Assembly: GCA_027021685.1 (NCBI GenBank)
Contig: JALUTW010000440.1
Span: 1 to 6,372, forward strand
Direction: 5' to 3'
DNA length: 6,372 bases
From: Chromatiales bacterium
GTDB taxonomy: Bacteria > Pseudomonadota > Gammaproteobacteria > CAMYNG01
The translations under genes and the position numbers were made by a program. The first letter of the stretch is position 1. Each line of letters opens with the position of its first letter. This document shows, one piece after another, positions 1 to 6,076 of this stretch. Under the pieces are notes generated by a model, which was not told the origin of the DNA, did not search any database, and saw only the letters and a program-made list of their open reading frames with translations.

Positions 1-875
1 TCCTGTTGCTGGCCGCCGCGGTGCAGGCGGCCGAGCCGGCGCAGGCGTTGTTCGAGCGGGCCCGGTCGCTGGAGGCAGCGGGCAAGGTGGAAGCGGCCAT
101 GGCGGCCTACCGCCGTCTCATCGATGCCCACCCCGACCTGCCCGAACCCTACAACAACCTGGCGGTGCTCCATGCCCGCCGCGGCGAGCTGGAGCAGGCG
201 CGCCGGCTGCTGCAGCAGGCCCTGGAGACCCATGCCAGCTATGCCGCGGTGTATCGCAACCTGCGCACGGTCAACGTGGAGCTGGCGCGGGACTCCTACA
301 TCAAGGCACTGGAGCTGAAGACCGGCCCCCACCGCATCGAGGTGGAGAGCCTGGCCGCCATCGTCCGGCCGGCACCCGCCGCGCCCCGGCCGCCGGCCCC
401 GGAACCGCCGCCTGCCCCGGCGGCCGTGGCCGCGGCAACGGCGGTGCCGCCCGCCCCTTCGCCCGTTCCGGCGCCGCAGCCGGCCGCAGCGCCGGCCGCG
501 GCGGCCGCTCCCATGCCGGTGCCCCAGGAGGTGGCCGATACCCTGCAGGCCTGGGCCGCGGCCTGGTCGGCGCGGGACCCGGACCTGTACCTGTCCTTCT
601 ACGACGAGAGCTTTCGCCCGCCCCGCGGGCTGGACCGCGCCGCGTGGGAGGCCCGGCGCCGGGAGCGCCTGCGGCGGCCGGCCTGGATCCGGGTGACCCT
701 GTCGGACCTGCAGGTGGAACGCCTGGACAGCGACCGGGTGCGCCTGCGCCTGCGGCAGCGTTATGAAGCCGACCGATATGCCGATACCAGCATCAAGCGG
801 TTCGTGCTGTGGCGCCGGCCCGGGGGCTGGCGCATCGTGCGGGAGGCGACACTGAAGGTGGAGCGCGGTTCGTGA
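1..875 (+). CDS. TPR-repeat exported protein with C-terminal NTF2-like domain (5' partial)
   Basis: The reading frame is open to the window edge (codons in phase with base 3), so the true start and the first part of a signal peptide lie upstream. The first visible residues, LLLAAAVQAAEPA, look like the end of a hydrophobic signal segment with an Ala-X-Ala-type cleavage site, so the protein is probably periplasmic. Two TPR-like 34-residue helical hairpins follow (about nt 42-248; ALFERARSLEAAGKVEAAMAAYRRLI, then PYNNLAVLHARRGELEQARR). Next comes a Pro/Ala-rich linker of about 50 residues (about nt 366-519), then a domain of about 110 residues (nt 531-872). That domain aligns with the C-terminus of the next gene (shared pattern AW...W...D...YLS.YD..F, a middle AAW.AR+ and a final WRI) and looks like an NTF2-like fold. 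It shares a GTGA stop/start with the downstream L,D-transpeptidase-fold gene, so the two products are probably made together. No catalytic motif is visible; a scaffold or partner role is inference. The exact family is not recognised. Confidence 0.85.
   Translation, partial: LLLAAAVQAAEPAQALFERARSLEAAGKVEAAMAAYRRLIDAHPDLPEPYNNLAVLHARRGELEQARRLLQQALETHASYAAVYRNLRTVNVELARDSYIKALELKTGPHRIEVESLAAIVRPAPAAPRPPAPEPPPAPAAVAAATAVPPAPSPVPAPQPAAAPAAAAAPMPVPQEVADTLQAWAAAWSARDPDLYLSFYDESFRPPRGLDRAAWEARRRERLRRPAWIRVTLSDLQVERLDSDRVRLRLRQRYEADRYADTSIKRFVLWRRPGGWRIVREATLKVERGS
855..863 (+). promoter_or_regulatory. Ribosome binding site that sets the GTG start of the L,D-transpeptidase gene
   Basis: The purine-rich stretch AAGGTGGAG ends 8 nt before the GTG at 872 and lies inside the end of the upstream TPR gene. 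It supports starting the second gene at 872 rather than at the longer in-frame GTG at 809, which would add 21 residues without signal-peptide character and overlap the upstream gene by 67 nt. Confidence 0.65.
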
Positions 876-2218
876 CGGCGGGAAGCAGGCGGCTGCGGCG
901 CTGGGCGGCGGCACTCCTGGTGCCGGCCGCGGCCCTGGCCTGGCTGGGGACCACGGGAGCGGGCCACCAGGTGGCGGCCACCGCGCCGGCCATGACCGGC
1001 CAGGCCCTGGAGGGGCGCCTGGGCGAGGCCGCCCTGCGGCGGACCCTGGCCGAGCTGGACGCCCGCCTGGAGCGCCTGCCCGGGGACCCCGAGGCCAGGC
1101 TGCTGCGGGCCATGGTCCTGTTCAAGCTGGGGCGGCTGCCCGAGGCCCGGGCCGAGCTGGACGAGCTGGTGGCGGCGGCGCCCGGCTTCGGGCTGGCCCA
1201 TGTGGTGCGCGGCGACCTCCTGCTGGCCGGAGTGGAGGCGGTGAGCGACGTGGGCGCGGGCATCCGGGTCCTGGGCCTGGGCGACCCCGGCGATGCCGAG
1301 CGGCGGCTCGAGGCCCTGCGGGCCGAGGCGCGGGCCCGCCTGCAGGCGTACCTGGCGCGCAACGCCACCGAGCGCGTGCCGCTGCAGCTCCTGCAGCTGG
1401 ACCCCGCCACCGGTCCGGCGCTGCTGGTGGACAAGCTCCACAACCGGCTCTACGTGTTCGAGTCCACCGGCCCCGATGCCCCGCCGCGGCTGGTGCGCGA
1501 TGTCTACGTGAGCATCGGCAAGCTCATCGGCGACAAGCAGAAGCGCGGCGATTTGCGCACGCCGGAAGGGGTCTACCGGGTGACCACCTGGATCCCCGAC
1601 GAGAAGCTGCCGGACAGGTACGGCCTCGGTGCCTTTCCCGTCAACTATCCCAACCTGCTCGACCGGCGCCGGGGCAAGACCGGCTACGGCATCTGGCTGC
1701 ACGGCACCGAGAAGCGCTACTACAGCCGCCCGCCCCGCGACAGCGAGGGCTGCGTGGTGCTGGCCAACAGCGATCTCGCCGCGCTGCGCCGCTGGGTCAC
1801 GCCCGGGCGCACCCCGGTGATCATCGCTTCCAGCCTGGACTGGGTGCCGGTGGAACAGTGGCGCGCCGCCCGCGCCGAGGTGCTGGCGGCCCTGGAGGCC
1901 TGGCGCCGGGACTGGGAGAGCCTGGACGTGGAGCGCTACCTCAGTCACTACGATGCCGACTTCTGGAGCGGCACCGGGGATCTGGCCGCCTGGGCCGCGC
2001 GCAAGCGCCGCATCGCCCGGCAGAAGACCTTCCAGAAGGTGGCGCTGTCGGAGCTGTCGCTGTTTGCCTACCCGCGGCCGGTGGACGGGCGCCGGGTGGT
2101 GGTGGCCTGGTTCCGGCAGGACTACACCTCCAACAACTACCGCTCGCGCACGCGCAAGCGCCTGTACCTCGCCCGCGGCGGCGACGGTCCCTGGCGCATC
2201 CTCTACGAGGGCAGGTGA
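872..2218 (+). CDS. L,D-transpeptidase/L,D-carboxypeptidase family protein (YkuD domain, Csd6/Pgp2-like architecture)
   Basis: A 448-residue exported cell-wall enzyme. Residues 1-28 form an Arg-rich N-region (SRRLRR) and a hydrophobic stretch (WAAALLVPAAALAWL), i.e. a signal peptide or membrane anchor. Residues about 55-120 are TPR-like helices. Residues about 183-320 are a YkuD domain: it opens with LLVDKLHNRLYVFE and carries the catalytic signature His277-Gly-Thr followed by Ser291-Glu-Gly-Cys294-Val-Val. Cys294 is the predicted nucleophile. Residues about 335-448 are an NTF2-like domain related to that of the preceding gene product. YkuD enzymes attack the L-centre to D-Ala bond of muropeptide tetrapeptides to form 3-3 cross-links, attach proteins, or (Csd6 of H. 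pylori, Pgp2 of C. jejuni) trim tetra- to tripeptides and affect cell shape; those two also carry a C-terminal NTF2-like domain. Which reaction applies here cannot be read from sequence. The cysteine motif is SEGCVV rather than the common S-[HR]-G-C-x-R, so substrate handling may differ. The start was chosen by the GTGA overlap with the upstream stop and the AAGGTGGAG site. Confidence 0.88.
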   Translation: MTAGSRRLRRWAAALLVPAAALAWLGTTGAGHQVAATAPAMTGQALEGRLGEAALRRTLAELDARLERLPGDPEARLLRAMVLFKLGRLPEARAELDELVAAAPGFGLAHVVRGDLLLAGVEAVSDVGAGIRVLGLGDPGDAERRLEALRAEARARLQAYLARNATERVPLQLLQLDPATGPALLVDKLHNRLYVFESTGPDAPPRLVRDVYVSIGKLIGDKQKRGDLRTPEGVYRVTTWIPDEKLPDRYGLGAFPVNYPNLLDRRRGKTGYGIWLHGTEKRYYSRPPRDSEGCVVLANSDLAALRRWVTPGRTPVIIASSLDWVPVEQWRAARAEVLAALEAWRRDWESLDVERYLSHYDADFWSGTGDLAAWAARKRRIARQKTFQKVALSELSLFAYPRPVDGRRVVVAWFRQDYTSNNYRSRTRKRLYLARGGDGPWRILYEGR

Positions 2219-2220
2219 TT

Positions 2221-2243
2221 CGGGTCCGGGGTTTCCGGGCCCG
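2221..2243 (+). terminator. Hairpin between convergent genes, possible transcription end signal
   Basis: CGGGTCCGG (2221-2229) and CCGGGCCCG (2235-2243) form a 9-bp stem with one G-U pair and a 5-nt loop (GGTTT), only 2 nt after the stop codon of the L,D-transpeptidase gene. On the opposite strand the wobble becomes an A-C mismatch, so the structure is stronger in the plus-strand transcript. There is no T-tract on either side, so it is not a classical intrinsic terminator. It may act as a transcript-end stabiliser, or be a chance product of the GC-rich sequence. Confidence 0.4.
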
Positions 2244-2250
2244 GGCGCTG

Positions 2251-3033
2251 TCAGCCCGCCCCGTAGCGCAGGCGGTACCAGAGCTGGCCCAGCCATTCCC
2301 GCAGCGCGGTGCGGGTGTCCTTCAGTCCCTCGGCGCTGGGCAGCAGGGCCAGCCCCAGGGGGCGGAGCTGGGCCGCGGTGTGGAAGCCGGTGGGGGCGGG
2401 CACCACCGTGAAGCCCTGGGCGGTGAAGGCCATCCTGGCCCGCGGCATGTGGGCCGCGTCGGTGATCAGGATGATGGTGTCCACGCCGGCGGTGGCCAGC
2501 ACGGCGCGGCTGTTGACCGCCGCCTCCCAGGTGTTGCGGCTGGCGCGTTCCATCCAGCGGGCCGGCTCCAGGCCGGCCTCGGTGAGGACCTGCTGCATGA
2601 GTTCGGCCTCGGGCACCGCGGCGCCGTGAGGGTCCCCGCCCGACAGCAGCAGCGGCAGCCCGCTGCGCCGGTGCAGGCGGATGGCATAGCGCATGCGCGC
2701 CAGGGTGGCGGCGGAGACGGTGTCGGCGCCGCCGTACTCCGGCGCACCGGCGTGGCGGCCGCCGCCCAGGACCACGATGGCCCCCGCCCTGGGCTTCTCC
2801 AGCTCCAGCCCCGAGATGGGCGGAATCACCTCGACGAAGTACAGCAGCCGGTTGCCCACCGCCGGCAGGCTGGCGGCGACGAGCATGACGAAGGCCGCGA
2901 TCATGAGCAGGGTGCCTGTGTGGTACCAGCGCCGCAGCAGCACCACGCCCAGCAGGATCATGGTGATCATCAGCCCCGGCGGCAGCAGCAGGGCCTCGGC
3001 GACGGCGATGAGGTAGGACTCCACCCCGGGCAT
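2251..3033 (-). CDS. elyC: DUF218 membrane protein, ElyC-like (YdcF/SanA family)
   Basis: 260 residues, close to E. coli ElyC (about 259). Two hydrophobic segments (about residues 18-34 and 41-58) precede a DUF218 domain (about 85-235). Family motifs are visible: AIVVLGGG at 85-92, LSGG at 130-133, SRNTWEAAVN at 165-174 and ITDAAHMPRA at 190-199. The overall plan (two TM helices, then a DUF218 domain) is that of ElyC rather than of the shorter SanA or soluble YdcF. E. coli ElyC is an inner-membrane envelope factor needed for normal peptidoglycan synthesis at low temperature, proposed to act on undecaprenyl carrier metabolism; the biochemical activity is not settled. The ATG start given here is abutted by AAGGAG with no spacer. 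An in-frame GTG three codons later (3022-3024) has a better 9-nt spacing and would give 257 residues. The gene lies 55 nt downstream of lipB on the same strand and converges on the L,D-transpeptidase gene. Assignment to ElyC itself rather than another DUF218 subgroup is likely but not certain. Confidence 0.8.
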   Translation of the reverse strand: MPGVESYLIAVAEALLLPPGLMITMILLGVVLLRRWYHTGTLLMIAAFVMLVAASLPAVGNRLLYFVEVIPPISGLELEKPRAGAIVVLGGGRHAGAPEYGGADTVSAATLARMRYAIRLHRRSGLPLLLSGGDPHGAAVPEAELMQQVLTEAGLEPARWMERASRNTWEAAVNSRAVLATAGVDTIILITDAAHMPRARMAFTAQGFTVVPAPTGFHTAAQLRPLGLALLPSAEGLKDTRTALREWLGQLWYRLRYGAG

Positions 3034-3039
3034 CTCCTT
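3034..3039 (-). promoter_or_regulatory. Shine-Dalgarno AAGGAG bearing on the start of the elyC-like gene
   Basis: A strong AAGGAG (minus strand) touches the ATG at 3031-3033 directly, which is too close for normal initiation there. It sits 9 nt before the in-frame GTG at 3022-3024. The spacing therefore favours GTG initiation and a protein three residues shorter. Confidence 0.5.
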
Positions 3040-3088
3040 GTCCGTTGTTGTGCCCAGCCTGACTAATGCCAGAAAAGGCGGGCCGTGT

Positions 3089-3733
3089 CTATGATCCGCT
3101 GCGTTCTGCGGGCGCCGGCAGGCCCAGGCGCCGGAGCAGGTGTCCCAGCAGGGCCTCGCCGGCGCGTTGCGGGTCCGTGCCCGGCGCCAGGTCCGCCAGG
3201 CGGGTGACGGGCAGGCCGGCGTGGCCGCAGGGGTTGATGCGGGCGAAGGGTGCCAGCTCGCAGTTCACGTTGAAGGCCAGGCCGTGATAGCTGCAGCCGC
3301 GGCGGATGCGCAGGCCCAGGGCCGCGATCTTGGCCCCGTCCACGTACACCCCGGGCGCATCGCGGCGGCCGCGCCCGGTGATGCCGTGCTCCGCCAGCAG
3401 GTCGATGACCGCCCCCTCCAGCCGCTCCACCAGGCCGCGCACGCCCAGGCCCAGCCGGCCCAGGTCCAGCAGGGCGTAGATCACCACCTGTCCCGGACCG
3501 TGCCAGGTCACCTGGCCGCCGCGGTCGCAGTGCACCACCGGGGTGGCGCCGGGGTCGAGGACGTGCTCCGGCCTGGCGTTGCGGCCCAGGGTGTAGACCG
3601 GGGGATGCTCCAGCAGCCACAGCTCGTCGGGGGTGGCCGGCCCGCGGGTGGCGGTGAAGTCCTGCATGCGGGCCAGGGTGGCGGCGTAGTCCACCCGGCC
3701 CGGGCGGCGCACCCGGGGCGGGGGCGGGGACAT
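3089..3733 (-). CDS. lipB: Octanoyl-[acyl-carrier-protein]:protein N-octanoyltransferase LipB
   Basis: Transfers the octanoyl group from octanoyl-ACP to the lipoyl domains of pyruvate and 2-oxoglutarate dehydrogenases and of GcvH, the first step of endogenous lipoate assembly in the cytoplasm. From the ATG at 3733 the product is 214 residues, against 213 in E. coli. The signatures are intact: LWLLEHPPVYTLGR (38-51), the RGGQVTWHGPGQ loop (71-82), DAPGVYVDGAKIAALGLRIR with catalytic Lys135, and INPCG with catalytic Cys169. Both catalytic residues fall at the same numbers as in E. coli. An upstream ATG at 3775 would add 14 Ala-rich residues and overlap ybeD. A GTG at 3749-3751 would overlap the ybeD stop as GTGA. 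No start has a good Shine-Dalgarno site, and the ATG at 3733 was chosen for its match to family length. It lies 14 nt after ybeD and is the fourth gene of the dacA operon. lipA, often nearby, does not follow here. Confidence 0.96.
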   Translation of the reverse strand: MSPPPPRVRRPGRVDYAATLARMQDFTATRGPATPDELWLLEHPPVYTLGRNARPEHVLDPGATPVVHCDRGGQVTWHGPGQVVIYALLDLGRLGLGVRGLVERLEGAVIDLLAEHGITGRGRRDAPGVYVDGAKIAALGLRIRRGCSYHGLAFNVNCELAPFARINPCGHAGLPVTRLADLAPGTDPQRAGEALLGHLLRRLGLPAPAERSGS

Positions 3734-3747
3734 GGCGGCAACGGCGC

Positions 3748-4026
3748 TCACAGCCGCATCATGACCTGGCTGCATTCGGACAGCGCCAGGTAGATGGCGT
3801 CGAGCTGGGCCCGGCTGCGCGCGGTGATGACCGCGGTGACGCTCACGTAGCCACCGTGGCGGCTTTCCCGCTCGCGCAGCTCGTGCACGTCCTCCGCCGG
3901 CACGTGGGCGCGGACGATGGCCTCCACCGCCTCGCGCAGCCCCCCGCCGCTGCGGCCCATGGCCTTGATGGGAAAGCGGCAGGGAAACTGCAGCGGCGAG
4001 CCGGCGTGGTCGGTGGTCGCGCTCAT
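3748..4026 (-). CDS. ybeD: DUF493 family protein YbeD
   Basis: A small cytoplasmic protein of 92 residues (E. coli YbeD has 87). The family pattern is clear: FPCRFPIKAMG at 14-24, HVPAED at 41-46, GGYVSVT at 58-64, and RAQLDAIYLALS at 72-83 near the C-terminus. The known structure of E. coli YbeD is a ferredoxin-like alpha/beta fold resembling ACT-type regulatory domains; its function is not established, though it is almost always found beside lipB. The ATG start was chosen because it overlaps the dat stop codon as ATGA and gives the family length. A longer frame to 4089 would only extend into dat. Overlap with dat and the 14-nt gap to lipB indicate translational coupling within one operon. 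Confidence 0.94.
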   Translation of the reverse strand: MSATTDHAGSPLQFPCRFPIKAMGRSGGGLREAVEAIVRAHVPAEDVHELRERESRHGGYVSVTAVITARSRAQLDAIYLALSECSQVMMRL

Positions 4027-4889
4027 GCCTCGGCCGCCTCGCGCAGGTTGCGCTTGTACTCCTGGTACAGGGGCATGATCCGGCGCCACACGGGACCGGG
4101 GCCGCCGCCCACCGGCCGGCCGTCGAGGCGGGTCACGGGCAGGACCTCGCGGGTGGAGCTGGTGATCCAGATCTCGTCGGCCCCGCGCAGCTCGGCCTCG
4201 GACACGGGGGCCTCGCGACAGGGCAGGCCGTGCGCACGGGCCAGCTCCAGCACCAGGTCGCGGGTGATGCCGGGAAGCATGAAGCGGCTCGTGGGCGGGG
4301 TGCGGATCTCGCCGTCGCGCACGATGAACACGTTGCTCGCCGCGCCCTCGGTCACCTGGCCGTCGCGCACCAGGATCGCCTCCAGCGCGCCGCGCTCCAC
4401 CGCCTGCTGGCGCAGGAGAATGTTGGCCAGCAGGTTGACGGACTTGATGTCGCAGCGCGACCAGCGGATGTCCTCCAGCACCACCGCCGCCGCGCCTTCT
4501 TCCAGCAGGGCCGGGTCGGGCGGGTTGAGCGGAGAGACCATGGCGAACACCGTGGGCGCGGGTGCCCGGGGAAAGGCGTGGTCGCGGCTGGCCGGGCCCC
4601 GCGTCACCTGCAGGTACACCGAGCGGTCGCCGCCGGGGTTGCGGGCCAGCAGCTCGTCGATGAGTGCGGTCCAGCCGGGGGCATCCAGGGGCGGCTCCAG
4701 GCGGATGGCCTCCAGGCTGCGGGCCAGGCGCGCCAGGTGCTGGGGCAGGCGGAACGGCCGCCGGCCGTAGACCGGGATCACCTCGTAGACGCCGTCACCG
4801 AAGATGAAGCCCCGGTCCAGCACCGGCACCCGCGCCTGCGACAGCGGCAGCCATTCCCCGTTGAGGTGGACCGTGGGTTCGGCAGACAT
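4023..4889 (-). CDS. dat: D-amino acid aminotransferase (class IV PLP enzyme)
   Basis: A cytoplasmic PLP-dependent enzyme of 288 residues, the usual length for D-alanine transaminase (about 280-290), exchanging the amino group between D-alanine and 2-oxoglutarate to give pyruvate and D-glutamate. Class IV features are visible: FGDGVYEV at 30-37, the PLP lysine Lys149 in RWSRCDIKSVNLL, and the cofactor-binding Glu181 in VTEGAASN. The substrate-carboxylate residues of Bacillus D-amino acid transaminase (Tyr31, Arg98, His100) correspond to Tyr35, Arg102 and His104 (VTRGPASRDHAFP). This argues for D-amino acid specificity over the branched-chain (IlvE) or aminodeoxychorismate lyase (PabC) relatives. 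The ATG at 4889 is 20 nt after the dacA stop. No clear Shine-Dalgarno site precedes it, so translation may depend on the upstream gene. The stop overlaps the ybeD start as ATGA. Its place directly after a D-Ala-releasing carboxypeptidase suggests a role in D-Ala/D-Glu balance for peptidoglycan; this is inference. Confidence 0.92.
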   Translation of the reverse strand: MSAEPTVHLNGEWLPLSQARVPVLDRGFIFGDGVYEVIPVYGRRPFRLPQHLARLARSLEAIRLEPPLDAPGWTALIDELLARNPGGDRSVYLQVTRGPASRDHAFPRAPAPTVFAMVSPLNPPDPALLEEGAAAVVLEDIRWSRCDIKSVNLLANILLRQQAVERGALEAILVRDGQVTEGAASNVFIVRDGEIRTPPTSRFMLPGITRDLVLELARAHGLPCREAPVSEAELRGADEIWITSSTREVLPVTRLDGRPVGGGPGPVWRRIMPLYQEYKRNLREAAEA

Positions 4890-4909
4890 GAACGGGCGCC
4901 CGGGGCAGG

Positions 4910-6046
4910 CTACTGGAACAGCAGCACGATGCTGTCCACCATGCGCCGCCACAGGCCGCCGGCGGGGACGTCCATGAGCGCCACCAGCGGCCGCTCGGCC
5001 ACCACTTCGTCGCCCACCTTCACCTGCACCATGCCGTAGGCGCGGCCCTTTTCGATGGGCGCCTCGATGAGCCGGTCCACCTGCATGTGGGCCTTGAGCC
5101 GCTTGCGCTGGCCGCGCGGCAGGGTGACGTAGAAGTCTTCGGCCAGGCCCAGCGGCAGCTCGCCGGGCTCGCCCTTCCACGCCCGCATGCGGGTGAGCTC
5201 CTCGCCGGCGGCATACAGGCGCACGGTGTCGTAGAACCGGAAGCCGTAGTTGAGCAGGGCGCGCGAGACGCTCACCCGCGCCTCCTCGCTGCGCGTGCCC
5301 AGCACCACCGAGATGAGCCGCATGTCGCCCTTGACCGCCGAGGTGATGAGGCAGTAGCCCGCCGACTCGGTGTGCCCGGTCTTGACCCCGTCCACCCGGT
5401 CGTCCAGCCACAACAGGCGGTTGCGGTTGGACTGGCGGATGCCGTTGTAGGTGTACTCCTTGATCCGGTACCACTTGTAGTACTCGGGAAACTCGGTGAT
5501 GAGCGCGCGCGTGAGCCGGGCCAGGTCGCGCGCGGTGCTGTAGTGATCCTTGTGCGGCCAGCCGGTGGCGTTGGCGAAGTGGGTGTTGTCCATGCCCAGC
5601 GCGCGCGCGTGCTCGTTCATCAGCGCCACGAAGGCCTCCTCGCTGCCGCCGACGTGCTCGGCCAGGGCGATGCTGGCATCGTTGCCCGACTGCACGATCA
5701 TGCCCAGCAGCAGCTCCTTCACCGGGACCCGCTTGCCCACCTCGATGAACATGCGCGAGCCGCCCATCTTCCACGCCTTCTTGCTCACCAGCACCGGTTC
5801 GTCCAGCGTGACCGAGCCGTTCTTCAGCTCGTGGAACACGGCATAGGCCGTCATGAGCTTGGTGAGGCTGGCCGGGGCCATGCGCCGGTCGGCGTTTTTC
5901 TCCGCCAGCACGCGGCCACTGTGGGCGTCCATCAGCAGCCAGGCGCGGGCCGCTACCTGCGGCGGGGGCGGTACGGGCGCGGCGGCTGCGGCCAGCGCCG
6001 GCAACAGGCACAGGGCGGCGGCGAGAAGGCGTACAACGATGGTCAT
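4910..6046 (-). CDS. dacA: D-alanyl-D-alanine carboxypeptidase (PBP5/6 type)
   Basis: A periplasmic low-molecular-weight penicillin-binding protein that removes the terminal D-Ala from peptidoglycan pentapeptides. It has 378 residues, slightly shorter than E. coli PBP5 (403 as precursor). Residues 1-23 are a signal peptide (MTIVVRLLAAALCLLPALAAAAA). The peptidase S11 domain covers about 30-265 with all three active-site motifs: Ser60-Leu-Thr-Lys63, Ser120-Gly-Asn122 and Lys222-Thr-Gly224. The PBP5 C-terminal beta domain covers about 275-360. The last 18 residues (PAGGLWRRMVDSIVLLFQ) form an amphipathic helix typical of the membrane-attachment tail. The ATG at 6046 was chosen because it opens the signal peptide and has GGGGAA 9 nt upstream. 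The frame runs on to 6235, but that extension is GC-rich intergenic sequence containing the promoter and repeats. It is the first gene of the apparent dacA-dat-ybeD-lipB operon and follows rlpA on the same strand. Equivalent Pseudomonas genes are often named dacC. Confidence 0.97.
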   Translation of the reverse strand: MTIVVRLLAAALCLLPALAAAAAPVPPPPQVAARAWLLMDAHSGRVLAEKNADRRMAPASLTKLMTAYAVFHELKNGSVTLDEPVLVSKKAWKMGGSRMFIEVGKRVPVKELLLGMIVQSGNDASIALAEHVGGSEEAFVALMNEHARALGMDNTHFANATGWPHKDHYSTARDLARLTRALITEFPEYYKWYRIKEYTYNGIRQSNRNRLLWLDDRVDGVKTGHTESAGYCLITSAVKGDMRLISVVLGTRSEEARVSVSRALLNYGFRFYDTVRLYAAGEELTRMRAWKGEPGELPLGLAEDFYVTLPRGQRKRLKAHMQVDRLIEAPIEKGRAYGMVQVKVGDEVVAERPLVALMDVPAGGLWRRMVDSIVLLFQ

Positions 6047-6055
6047 GTGGTTCGG

Positions 6056-6061
6056 TTCCCC
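6056..6061 (-). promoter_or_regulatory. Ribosome binding site of dacA
   Basis: GGGGAA on the minus strand lies 9 nt before the ATG at 6046. It supports that start over any upstream codon in the same open frame. Confidence 0.45.
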
Positions 6062-6076
6062 GGTGAAATGGGGCGT

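Noticed and set aside
761..2296. Long open frame on the minus strand (511 codons) opposite the L,D-transpeptidase gene
   Set aside because: High-GC shadow frame: composition is Gly/Ala/Pro/Gln/His rich with no recognisable domain, and the opposite strand carries a clear YkuD enzyme.
1858..3066. Plus-strand open frame of 402 codons crossing the convergent junction
   Set aside because: It runs through the end of the L,D-transpeptidase gene out of frame and antisense to the DUF218 gene; low-complexity residues, no domain, no credible start.
3034..3088. Terminator or promoter between lipB and the elyC-like gene
   Set aside because: Only an imperfect, bulged GCCCGCC / GGCTGGGC pairing with a long loop and a short internal TTTT is present, and no convincing -35/-10 pair, so neither is annotated.
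4890..4909. Independent promoter or ribosome binding site for dat
   Set aside because: The 20-nt gap is GC-rich (contains CCCGGGCGCCCG) with no -10-like element or Shine-Dalgarno site; operon co-translation is the simpler reading.
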